A stretch of DNA of 64,000 nt from the NCBI RefSeq assembly GCF_943734655.1, contig NC_071355.1, forward strand, positions 210,203,103 through 210,267,102, read 5' to 3'. Shown piece after piece: positions 12,300 through 23,400 of this stretch (positions are counted from its first letter, which is position 1; the number at the start of each line of letters is the position of its first letter). Source of the DNA: Sabethes cyaneus. Lineage: Eukaryota; Arthropoda; Insecta; Diptera; Culicidae. The notes beneath the pieces are model-generated. The model made no database searches and was not told where the DNA came from. It worked only from the letters and a program-made list of their open reading frames with translations. A program made the position numbers and the translations under genes.

Positions 12300-12505
12300 A
12301 ACCAATTTCAATTTCAAGTCCAGCAACTTAAATTTCAAGTTTAATTTCTTATATTTAAATTTAATTCTAATTTCATGCCCAATTTTAACACCGAATTCAA
12401 GTCAATTTCAACTCTAGTTTCATCTTTGATTATAGGTCCAATGTCAAGTATAATTTCAAGTCCGACTACAAATCCAATTTCAAGTTTAGTTTCAAGTCCA
12501 ATTGA
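12300..12505. repeat. Degenerate AATTTCAAGTCC array
   Basis: Many variants of AATTTCAAGTCC in tandem, about 12-18 base spacing, on the plus strand. The complementary motif makes up the larger array at 53,025-53,945. Confidence 0.7.
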
Positions 12506-14815
12506 ATTGAAAAAAAAAAAACATGACAGAATGGAAGGAAAAACGAAGTATTAAAAAAGAACAAAAGGTAAAACAAGTAAATAGGAGTGAAAAACAGGAA
12601 AAATGAGCTTAAAACCTGGGAGATTGGACGAAAAAAGATGAAGAACAGAAAAGTGAAGAAGAAAAATGAGAGTAAAGTAGAAAAAACCGTGAAGAAAATA
12701 AAGATAAACTGGACAGGAAAAGGTAAAAACTGGATAAAAGGGAGAAAAAACGGAATGGAAAAGAAGGCAAAGAAATGGAAGAACCTACGGGAGAAGAAAA
12801 ACGGAGAACAGAAAAAAGGGAAAACGACTTAGAAAAGAAAAAATAAATTAAAACGGAAGACAAAAAGGATAAAACGGAAAAGAAAAACAGGACGTGACAG
12901 AAAAGGAGGAAAACAGCACATGATAAAAGGAAGAAGGGATGAAAACGAAAAACGAAAACAAAGGAACAAAGAAAAAAATAGCGGTCAAAAAAAAACTTTT
13001 GTTGCGTTTTTACTCCGCTTCTGTACCGTTATCCTGGTTTTTACTCTCCCTTTCCTTTCTCTTTTCGGTTTTTAGAAAATTGAATGAAGAAAATTGAGAG
13101 CAAATGCCAAGAAAACGGTACAGGTACGAAGTAAAAACGGCACAAAAAGTGGAATAACGGAACTGGAACAAAAAAAAAACAGAACAGATAAGAGGAAAAA
13201 CCAGAAAAAGAAAACGAATAAAATCTAGAAACAAGAAAACGCGACAGAATGGGATAAAACACCGAACTAAAAAGGAGAAAAAGGAAAACAAGAGGAAACA
13301 GAGAAAACGAAGCCTAAACGAGGATATTGAACAGAAAAAGATAAAGGAAAAGGAAACGGAAAAGGAAAGAAGAGAGGTACGAAGTAAACGAAGAAAATGA
13401 GAAAGTAAGCCGGACAGAAAACAAGAAAAAATGGGAGCAGGAAAATGGAGAACAAAAAAAGAGGAACAAAATAGAAAATGAAAAAAATGGTGAGAATAAA
13501 ATGAAAACGGAAGACAAAATGGATAAAATGGAAAAGAAAAAATAGAACGTGCGAGAAATGAAGGAAAAACAGGATACAATCAGAGTAAGAGACGAAAACG
13601 AAAAACGGGATAGCATTTGAACGCAAGAAAGACAAAAACCGGGACCAGAAGAAAAAGTAGTCGAAACAGCAAGGAAAACATCTAGGCATGGCCAAAAAAC
13701 AAGCAAAAAAGACGAAAAACGGAATAGAAGAATATATGTACTCGCGAAAAGGGCGAAAAACGGAGCAGGGAAAAGAGAGAAAATAATCAAATAAAGTGAA
13801 AATAGCGGGGAGAAAAACTTTTGTTCTTACTCCGCTTCTGTACCGCATTCTTGGTTTTACTCCCATTTACCTTCCGTTTTTCTCACTTTCCTCTCTTTTA
13901 TTTCCGTTTTTGTATTTGAAAAGTAAGAAAAATGGAAGAAAAGTGAGAGCAAAAACCAAGAAAACGGTACAAAAGTGGAGGAAAAGAGGGAAAAACGGGA
14001 CTGGAATTGAAAAAAACGGAACGGAAAGAGGAAAACCACGCAAAAGAAAAAAAGAATAAAAACTAGCATAAAAAAGAAAAACGAAAGAAATAACGTGACA
14101 TGGGATGAAACACCGAACATAAAAACATAATAAATTGGATATGAAGAAACAGCGAAAACGAGGCAAAAAACGAGGACACAGAATAAGATGTAGAACGGTA
14201 AAGAAAAGAAGAAAATTGAATGCAAAAAAAAACATGAAGAAAACGAGAAGGAAAATGGGGAAACTGAACATAAAAAGACAAAAAGAAGCAGGGGAGACAG
14301 CTGACAGAAAAAGGAAAAATCGTGAGAAGAAGAGTTAAAGAGTAGAATCCAATAGGGAAAACAAGAATAGCGAGAGAAAGAAAAAACCGATAGAGGAAAC
14401 GAGTAAAACGGGGAAAAGAGGTCTAACGGGATGTAAAAGGAGTAAGCTGGGATAAAAAACGAGAAAGTGATACAGTAAAATAGCAAAAGAAAAACAGGAA
14501 AAATGGCTTACAAAAAAGGTAAAACGGGAGATGCAAAAGGAAAATCGGCGATGGAAGATAAAAAAGGGTACCAAAAACTATAATAAACGTGACAGAAAAG
14601 GGGGAAAACGCAACACAAAAATGAGGAAAAACAGGATAAAAAAGAATAATATGAAAACGGAAGACAAATGCGATAAAACAGAACAGAAGAAAAAACGCGG
14701 TAGAAAAGAAGGAAAAACAGGTCGAGGAAGAACAGATGAAAATGAAAACGGGATAGAATTTGAGTTCAAAAACGAAAGAAAGACAAAACCCGAGACCGAA
14801 AAAAATACAAGGGTG
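12505..14815. repeat. Purine-rich degenerate satellite (2.3 kb)
   Basis: The plus strand is almost all A and G, built from variants of GGAAAAACRGAAAA. A longer unit is repeated: the block AACTTTTGTT..ACTCCGCTTCTGTACCG occurs at about 12,995 and 13,815, and GGAAGACAAA-GGATAAAA-GGAAAAG occurs near 12,855, 13,510 and 14,660. Long open frames on both strands follow from the composition and are not genes. A Helitron-like element interrupts it and purine-rich repeat resumes at 15,430-15,600. Confidence 0.85.
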
Positions 14816-14839
14816 ACGTAGGACTAAATCAGAGCATCA

Positions 14840-15262
14840 AGGTAGGGGTCCTTACTCACCATAGAAAAAAATCCTACTTCCAAAAACCCCCACATGCCAT
14901 ATTTTGTTCCATTTGCTTGATTAATTCTCGAGATATGAGGAAAATTGTATTTCATTTGTATGGGAGCTCTCCTCTTAGAGGGGAGAGGGGTCTCAATATA
15001 CCACAGGAAAAATTACTGCCTCTAAAAAATCCCACATGCCAAATTTGGTTCCATTTGCTTGATCAGCTCTCGAGTTAGTATTTCATTTGTATAGGAGTCC
15101 CCCTCTTAAGGGAGGAGGGATTTCTAACTATCAGAAGAACCTTCCCCGGCTCCAAAAACCTATGCATGCAAATTTTTATACCGATCAGTTCAGTAGTTTC
15201 CCAGTCTATAAGGAACATACAGACAGACAGATAGACAGAAATTCATTTATATTTAAATACCA
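14840..15262 (-). mobile_element. Helitron-like nonautonomous element, partial copy 2
   Basis: It contains the same CCATTTGCTTGAT blocks and the GACAGACAGATAGACAG stretch as copy 1, but the CTAGCTGACCC end is missing and the other end is decayed. It interrupts the purine-rich array, which resumes at about 15,430 on the other side. Confidence 0.6.
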
Positions 15263-16010
15263 AAAAATTGCTGGTTATTTTATCTATTTTATTTTATTTT
15301 ATCGACAAATAAATTCAGTTTCGTTCAGTAGTTTAGTATTTATTGCAATTTGAAACCTTTCATTCAAACGTTACACTTCTAGTTTCGTTTTCACAAAGTG
15401 CTACCCAGTATAGTAACCAAAGACGTAGTCCTACGTCAAAAGGAGACAGACTAAACGCGACAGAAGATGACAAACGCCTAGACTTAAAAATGAGGAAAAA
15501 ATCGAATAACGGAAGGACGGAAAAGATGGAGTCAGGAAAAGTTCGAGATACGGGTCAGGAAAAGGAGAAAAAAGAAACAAAGATAAAGGAAACGAATCGC
15601 TTCTTGTGTACTGTAGTCATGACCACTGCACGCTCTTTGCGGCATGGTTTTTCGGGGGTGTTGCAGTCACGTATCTTGACGTAAGAGGCGAAGTGGCGGC
15701 TTCAGAAACACTCTATGAAAGCTGTTTTATGCACTGGCCGTTGACTAGTATGGCTTCCTTCGACTCACCGATAGCTTCGCCATGGCTACCGGCGATCGAT
15801 GAGACTGCGCAGCTCCCCGATGACATGACCCCTTTGAAGCAAGACATTTTATAAGCTTAAACCTCTCGTCAAACATCCAAAGCAGATTTTTGCGTTCGTG
15901 TAAAAATTTCAAGAAAGCCGTCATTTTGCGCATTCAATATGCACAAGTTGGTCGCAGAAACCCATACACTTGATGCGTTCACCGTCGAATTGAACCGGCT
16001 TAGCGCACTG

Positions 16011-17813
16011 CCATTGGCGTAGCTATAGGGGGTGCCTGGGGGACCAGGCCCCCTCCAGAAATTGTCCCCACTAGGATTCGAGAACCGGAAAAAATTCAGT
16101 GTATATGTTCCCACTGAGTGGATATATTTTTGCACAACTTGATTTTAGGCCACTCGTCACCAATTTCACAGTCGTCTCAGAAGTCGCAAAACACTTTCGA
16201 CCTGGTCGAGCCATCTTGCTTGTTAAATCTTCCTGTTAGCCAGATGTACGCAAGGAATCTTTCCAAGCGGTGCCTGTAACTCGTGGTTCACGCACCCACG
16301 CCAATCTCCATTTACTGTTTGTACTCCGCCAATCATCGTCCGCAGTACCTTCCGCTCAAACATGGTTAAGACGCGAATGTCACGGCTTCAAGTCCATAAG
16401 AGTTTTGTACATCGTCAGCTTCATACGTCGGCTTACGGCATCTTCATCGTATAGCGTTTTGCGAAGGCAAAGTACGCGCGACTTCCCGCCTAGTAATCTC
16501 TTTACTAGTCCACGGTCACCAGCGATCTTAAATACACAAACTCATCTACTACTTTTAGTTAGTCCCTGTCAACGGTTACCGTCCGAGGGAGACACGCGTT
16601 TATTTCCTTTGAGCCTCTTCATCTCATGTATTTGGTCCTCGACGCATTTATTTTAAGCCCAATCCTTCTAGACTCTAGTTTCAGTCTGGCATAGATTACC
16701 GTCGCCGTTCCAAAGTTCCTGGTTATGATATATAAGTCATCTGCAAAGCCTAGAAATTAGTGAAAATCTTGCGTCTCGTTTCGATGCTCGCCCCTTTAAG
16801 AGCGATGTTGAACAGCATGCAGGATAAGCCGTCACCTTGTGTCAACGCTAATCGCTTCTCGAATGGACTCGAGGGTGTCCCCGAGATGCGCACGATCCCT
16901 CGATCCAATATAGCTCTGATCAGTCGCGTCAGTTTATCCGGAAAACCATGTTCGTGCATTATCTGCCATAGCTGGTAATGATTAACTGTATCGTATGCTG
17001 CTTTGAAATCAACAAACATGTGATGAGTGGTCATGTTGTACTCCTGTCATTTCTGCAAGATCTGTCTATCGTTATCAGAGCTATCGGTGACTGCCGCCGT
17101 AACGGGGTCTGGAAGAGTACCTTATATTCTGCGTTTACCAACCGTTTATTACCCTTTTTGTAGTTAGAACAAACCACTCGTTTCATCCTTTCCTCCGGTA
17201 GCTTCTCTACCAAATCTTGGACATAACCCAGTGTGCAGCCGTTGCCAACATTTCTCAGGCATATTCATAAAGATCTGACGGTAGACGGTTCTTATCAACG
17301 GCTTTGTTGATCTTCAGCAACCCGATTTTCCGTTTGACTTCTTGGAGATCAGTAGCTGTAACAGCAGGAGCTGTAACATTACTAACCACCATGGGCACTC
17401 TTATGGTAATTTCCGTTCGACCTCCTTCTGCAACTTCGCCAATGAGGTGTACATCGAAGAACTGCTTCCCCCCGATGGCCACCTCGCGTTCGTTTATGAT
17501 AAGATTCCCTCCCTCGTCCCTACACATGCTAGGTTTCGGTAGGTAGCCCTTACGAGTTACGAGTTTAGTTCACCTTCTCGTAAAGCTGCAAACTGAACAG
17601 TTGTTAATTTGAGAGTTTTCCGCTAGAGCACTCTTATTACTCTTTACATCGACAAAACGACTCGGCAATAATTGATAAAATAAATGAAATATTCATGCTG
17701 AGAACATTATATTTGTGTAGTTACTAGTAGATTGATGTGTTCATACATAATGAAAAAACTTTTGGAAGGCACCCCCTGGGCCCCCTCCAGGGAAAACTCC
17801 TAGATACACCAAT
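16011..17813. mobile_element. hAT-like element with 8-bp target duplication, containing an RTE relic
   Basis: The ends are inverted: CCATTGGCGTAGCTATAGG at 16,011 and CCTAGATACACCAAT at 17,813. Sub-terminal GGGTGCCTGGGGGACC and GGCACCCCCTGGGCCCCC also pair. The 8-base direct repeat GCGCACTG flanks the whole unit (16,003-16,010 and 17,814-17,821), as expected of hAT transposition. No transposase is visible; the middle is occupied by an RTE-like relic. Confidence 0.82.
16140..17570 (-). pseudogene. RTE-like reverse transcriptase relic inside the hAT-like element
   Basis: Minus-strand coding traces in order: KPSMCRDEGGNLIINEREV, QFFDVHLIGE, EEVKRKIGLLKINKA-type block, LPEERMKRV, YKKGNKRLVN, then HHMFVDFKAAYDTVNHYQLW, LTQGDGLSCMLFNIALKGA and RRKIFTNF. 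Several deletions and frameshifts exist: part of the RT between fingers and palm is missing near 17,040, and the FADD region is broken at 16,745. Same subfamily as the copy at 55.9-58.8 kb. Confidence 0.8.
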
Positions 17814-18043
17814 GCGCACTGCTCACATACGTTTTCCATTTTGAAACAGATTAAAAGTTTAAAACCGTGGCGGATACACACAAAGCGCTCTAACACTTTT
17901 TCTGTAGACGCTGTAGACGGCCAATGTGAATCGACTTTTTCTGCGTACTATTGACGGCTCGTAACGGTTAATCGATATCACTCGTTGACGATAGTAATCA
18001 AAAAGCTGATCGCATTTGTGAGCAAATTAAAGCAATTGAAATC

Positions 18044-19624
18044 TTACTTACTTACTTACTTAATTGGCCTAACGTCTTATGACAAGGCCTGCGCAGTATA
18101 ATTTCTCCATCTGTTTCGGTCCATGGCAACTGATCTCCAGTTCCGCAGGCACCCAGTGCTCGCCAGATCTCGCTCCATCTGGTCTTGCCACCTCGCTCGC
18201 TGTGCCCCTCTTCGTCTTGTTCCTACCGGATTTGATGCGAAAACCATTTTTGCAGGATAGTTGTCCGGCATTCTAGCAACATGTCCTGCCCAACGTATCC
18301 GTCCAGCTTTAACCACTTTCTGAATACTTGGTTCGCCGTAGAGACGCGCGAGCTCATGGTTCATTCCTCGCCTCCATACACCGTTCGCTTGCACTCCGCC
18401 AAAGATGGTCACCCACCGTTCGAAAACTCCGAGTGCTCGTAGGTCCTCTTCTAGCAGTGTCCACGTTTCGTGCCCGTAGAAGACAACCGGTCTAATTAGC
18501 GTTTTGTACAGTGTGCACTTTGTACGGGGGCTCAAATTGGTCGACCGCAAGTGGTTTTGGAGTCCGTAGTAGGCCCGACTTCCGCTGCTAATATGTCTTT
18601 TAATCTCACGGCTGGTATTGTTGTTCTCTGTTGCCAGTGAGCCAAGGTATACGAACTCGTCGACTACCTCAAACTCATCTCCGTCGATTACCACGATACT
18701 GCCCAAGCGAGCCCTGTCGCGCTCGGTCCCGCCCGCCAGCATATACTTCGTTTAGACGTATTTATCTTTAATCCAATCTTCTCTGCTTCGTGTTTCAGTC
18801 TGGTGTACTGATCTACCACCGCCTCAAATGTTCTGCCGACAGCATCCACGTCGTCAGCAAAGCAGATAAATTGACTGGATTTATTGAAAATCGTGCCCCG
18901 CATTTCGATCGCCGCTCGCCTTATACCACCTTCAAGCGCAATGTTGAATAGCAGGCAGGAAAGATCATTTCCTTGTCGAAGTCCCCTGCGAGATTCGAAT
19001 GGGTCCGACAATCCACCCGAGATTCTCACACAGCACTGGATCTCATCCATCGTAGCCATGATAAGTCTACACTCTTAAATGATTCTACCTGTAAATTGGT
19101 CGGATTTAGTTAAAGTTAGGTTGAAACTACTCATAATGCCCTTAAAGTGTACAAACTCAGATTTTGAGTAGTTTTTCAACCAAAAAATTGGTAGTAGGAA
19201 CTTAAAATTGCGTTATTTGTCATAGAGAATAATTCAATTATCGGTAGCAAGTAGCCAAAATTGGTTGAAATTTTTACCCAAAGTTTGAGTTTGTACACTT
19301 TAAGGGCATTTTGAGTAATTTCAACCTAGCTTTAACTAAATCCGACCTATTTACAGGTAGAATCATTTAAGAGTGTAGTAAGCTTACCCCGCCGTTTTAG
19401 TCCAAAATTTTCCGCTATCATATGCGGCTTTGAAATCGATGAACAGGTGGTGCGTGGGGACTCAGAATTCGCGGCACTTCTGGAGGATCTGCCGCAGGGT
19501 GAAGATTTGGTCTGTTGTAGACCGACCCTCCACGAAGCCGGCTTGGTAACTTCCCACAAATCTATTGGCTATTGGCGATAGTCGATGAAAGAGGACTTGG
19601 GACAGCACTTTGTAGGCGGCATTC
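18044..19624 (-). mobile_element. RTE-like non-LTR retroposon, 5'-truncated, with TSD and internal MITE
   Basis: Flanked by AAGCAATTGAAATC (18,030-18,043 and 19,625-19,638), with the TTAC/TAAG tail next to the left copy, so the element reads leftward. It encodes the RT C-terminal part: SRRGLRQGNDLSCLLFNIAL, ICFADDVDAVGRTF (active-site FADD intact), EFVYLGSLATENNNTSREIK, LYKTLIRPVVFYGHETWTLL, WAGHVARMPDNYPAKMVF and a stop after YTAQALS. A 306-base MITE splits it at 19,070-19,375. It is closely related to the copy at 4,189-5,450, and is the better preserved of the two. Confidence 0.9.
19070..19375. mobile_element. TA-flanked MITE (CACTCTTAAATG ends) in RTE-like copy
   Basis: Terminal inverted repeats of about 90 bases begin CACTCTTAAATGATTCTACC. 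TA occurs on both sides. The matching uninterrupted sequence in the sister RTE-like copy (around 4,440: AGACTTATCATGGC) shows the empty site and confirms the TA duplication, fitting a Tc1/mariner-driven MITE. Confidence 0.92.
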
Positions 19625-20276
19625 AAGCAATTGAAATCACTATAAGCTCTAATTTGGTATTACACAACTGGGATGCAATTGGCCATCGTATTAGTTTTCA
19701 CTATAGATATATCACAAGACGGTTAAGAAACAATAACATTCAAAATATAGCGAAAAATATCGGAACGATTTGACAAAAAAACGTTTTATGACAGATATAT
19801 TGAACATCGTAGATTGAATTGGTTTGATGAGCTTCCTGTGGAAGCTGTTCTCGTCCATGATTTTTCGTAGCTTTTTTCGGCGTTGAAGTCAACGAACAAA
19901 GTGCGTGGGAACTCTGTATCCACGACCCTTTCGTATAGCAAAAAAATCGGGCGATTAAATTAAAATCTTCGTACTTCTTGGAAACAACTGCAGGATATTT
20001 TTTACATTATATTTTATAAGGTCCAGGTTGGGCACGCCAGTGAACAAGAGTGCAATAAAATTCATACTAAATGCAATTGAACAGTGAATCTGAGCCTGTG
20101 AATATTTTGCTGAATGATTTGCCGTCGATACCCAAAGTGATCGTTGACCCTATATTGTTGTTTTTAGAATTTGTAATATTTAGCAAAATGGAACGATGAA
20201 GATAACACTAAATGACAAAATAGAGATTTTTCTCCAGGAATGATCAATTTAGAGAAATTGTCCCTGCACGCCCAGT

Positions 20277-20445
20277 TAGCTTCGAGGTACGTTGCTGGTC
20301 GTCGTATGTTCGAATCTCGGCTAAGCGGTGGTGCTAGATAGAGTCAGTAGGATTATTGCACTAGCCCCGTAACTGTCCTGTACTCTAACAGCCGGCTGCA
20401 AAGTCTGTCGATAAAACAGGGTCAGGTGTCAGTAAGACGTTTAAG
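20277..20445 (+). mobile_element. tRNA-derived SINE, type B, copy 1
   Basis: Box A TAGCTTCGAGG at 20,277 and box B GTTCGAATCTCGG at 20,308. The body holds CTAGATAGAGTCAGTAGGAT, CTGTACTCTAACAGCCGGCT and GCAAAGTCTGTCGATAAA. The same order is found at 52,325 (plus), 46,545 and 26,232 (minus). Confidence 0.8.
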
Positions 20446-20459
20446 CCCATGGCTTTGAT

Positions 20460-23400
20460 TATTTCCCCTGCACTTTATCCAAAATGTTCCAGTTTAAATA
20501 GCATTAAAAATGTGTCCAAATGAAATCATACCCATATCCAAATTCTTGTGGATCAGTGTAGTTCTTGGCAGAGCTTGTATACGAATCGTATGCATTGCGG
20601 TTTATTTAAAAAAAATCATTCTCGCTTAATTTCGAAGTTTTGTTGCTTGCTGCGTTCTGCTGCTGCCCAGGTCGGCTTCCGAACGGCGGATTTCGGACAA
20701 GCAGCTGCACAGCTGTAGGAGGAAGAAGGAGACATGAGGTGAAAAATTGAGTATAAATTAATGCTTAAATACCAGCTCCGGCGTCTCCGGCGTTCGTTGT
20801 ACATTTTGAAAAGCGTGGAAAATTGACCGAAGGGGATTTCACGCAAAGTGGTCGCTGAGTGGGATTTGTTGATTGTTTGCTTGACAAAAATAATGTTATA
20901 ACCACTACAACACGTACGATTTACGATTTTGGGGTTCGGTACAAAAGTGCGCTGATGAAACGTTTGAACGCGACGTTTGAAGAAACTGACCGATGTGGTT
21001 CGTGAATTGTGGTTTTGAAGGAAGCGAAAAAAAAAACACGAAACCCTTCGGGAAATCAATTACATACGGTTCTTTGTACACTAACATGCAAAAATGATTT
21101 CAATTAGAGATACCACACACCGGGCCCACACGTTGCTTGCTGCTGGACGTGGACTCGCTCGGTTTGTTGAGCGTGATGAGCTTTCGCATCAAGATCGTCT
21201 TCGCGGACGCACAGGATATCTGCTAACAGAGCGACGGTTGGCCACTTCAGCCACGGCCCGATTTGCCATGGCTGTCATTTGCGCTTCATTAAAATCCGTA
21301 TCTCAATGGTATGGCGATCGGTGGCGGTGCATCGCGGCCGGCCGACCGACCGCCGGGGGCCATATTTGAACCCGCGCAAAGCTGCACATAGACGTAGTAG
21401 GTAGTGGGGCTCGGTTTTTTGCGTCTCGCACGGTAACAATCCCGAAGGGGATTGACTCGGTATAATTCCCTCGGCCGATTGGTGAGATCGTTTCGCGAAT
21501 CGTCAGTGATGGCTGCCAGTCTGATTGACAACCTGTGTACACACAAAGCCGCGCCGGTTGGTAATTGAAAACCCTTCATCGCCGAACGAATCGAATCGCC
21601 ACCGGAGTGTGCGCGCATCGTGTCGCTTTGATAGCGAAATAGCGGGTCCTGGTTTTTTATGCGATATTTTTAGTACATCAATCTCCGTAAATATTAGCCA
21701 TTGGATTAGTTACCGATTCTTAATATACGTAATTATTGAGTTTTTATTATTCGAAAATGTCATAAAAACTTATCGAAGACGTCTCATAAGCATTTCTGTA
21801 ACGGTCTAATGGTGGAAATTTGCAATTATCGGACAGTGGAAAGCAATAAAATCACGATTGTTGTGATTTCTTCGCATTTCCGTTTTTTAAAGTCAATAAA
21901 TTGCGAATTACAGTGTATTTTAGGAATGTTTTTACTCTAAAAATTATCATTAATCTTCAATTTAATAGTCGATACGCATTCCCAATAAAAAAAACCAGCA
22001 CCCCTTGAGCTTCCGTCATCAATCCCCATGTAGAACGACTGAAAATTACCCCCTCCAGAAAAACACACCTTTCCGCCCGCCGCTCAGTCGCGACGCACAA
22101 CCACACATTGGGCGGGCCGCCATAAATCACTTCAAAACATCGGATCTCAAAATTGTTGGCGTGTAAATATGAGCTCCCACCAGAGCGTATAACACATCAC
22201 TTTGTCGACTTGTCAAAATTCTCGACTGTAATCGCGGAATCCGAGCCGTCATCCAACTTCTGAGCCAGCTGCGCGGCAGTCAAGTGTCACCGCGAACGAC
22301 GACGACGCGACAAAGATTTTCCCTCCCAGTTCTTCTTCGTTTCCACGTTCCCACCTTCCCACTCACCGGCAGCGAAAAAGAAAACATGAATAATTAACTA
22401 CAAAATTATGTGTCTTAATTACCCTGAAAATAATTTAAAACTTGGGCTGCCACCGGATTGAGAAGTTTCCTTCTTTGGTCCTGTGGACGCGGTGACGATG
22501 CGCACGGGGGAAAATTCCACCTTTACCGCACAGAAGCACGGTCTCGGCGACGGTAGTCGAGTGTCTTTTCACTAACACCTCATCCGATTATGCTTCTTCT
22601 GCGATGGAGGAGTTGAACAGTGAGAACTGTGCTCTTGCTTTGCCACTGCATAAGTTCCATTTGACAGACAGCATGCGACTTGACATCTTGTCCCCGAATT
22701 ATCCTCTCACCCGCAACTTCAACGATGTCGCAACCTGACACGACGCCTGCCGCCGCGCCGCCGTCTGTGGCTCGCGACCGATCCAACAAAAAGCGTCTAT
22801 TGTTGCGTGATCAAACAGTCAAGTCGGTCGACAGCGGAGGGAAACTGTCGGTGCTGATTAAGACGCATGTCTCAACTTTCCTTTCTGCGTTTTCTTCTAC
22901 TTCTTTTTGGAAGCAAGATATTTTCCTAAACAAACCTAAGTACCTTTCTACCCACAGACAGGACCACCCGGAGAAATTGTGTTTGACATCATTGTTACTG
23001 CCGGGACTGTCACTGATCCCACTAATGATCGTCGACGACACACAGCGAGATACAATCGCATGACCTGCTCGCAGTGATTTTTGTGGGGGGGTTTCCCGGT
23101 GCGTGAAAAGTCGAAACGTGACACTCCGTGCCGCCAGTGCGCCAGGCGTAAGATGGTTTAATAGGTTATCATATATAGCCCAAGTAACACACAAAACAAG
23201 TTAGAAAATAATATTCGTGGAAATTAGTCGCTTAAGCGTACTATAAACGTACTTTGAAAACATATGTCGTTATTATTAAGGTTTTGAGATGTTTTGGGAT
23301 AACATGAATTTATTTGACAGCTCATATCTAATGTATAATGTTTGTTTTGTCAACATGTCAACACGAAGTTTTTATTACGTCATCATTACTAAATTTAAAC

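Noticed and set aside
12587..14821. Many long open frames on both strands (up to 209 codons)
   Set aside because: They are the translation of a purine-rich repeat (Lys/Arg/Glu/Gly rich on one strand, Phe/Ser/Leu rich on the other), with no start context or known domain.
20616..21059. 147-codon open frame on the minus strand
   Set aside because: No recognised motif, no splice or codon-use evidence; AT-rich start and frame overlap with another open frame.
22580..23063. Opposing open frames with DIVEVAGERIIRGQD / RNFNDVAT
   Set aside because: No family match and both strands equally open; no splice sites that extend them.
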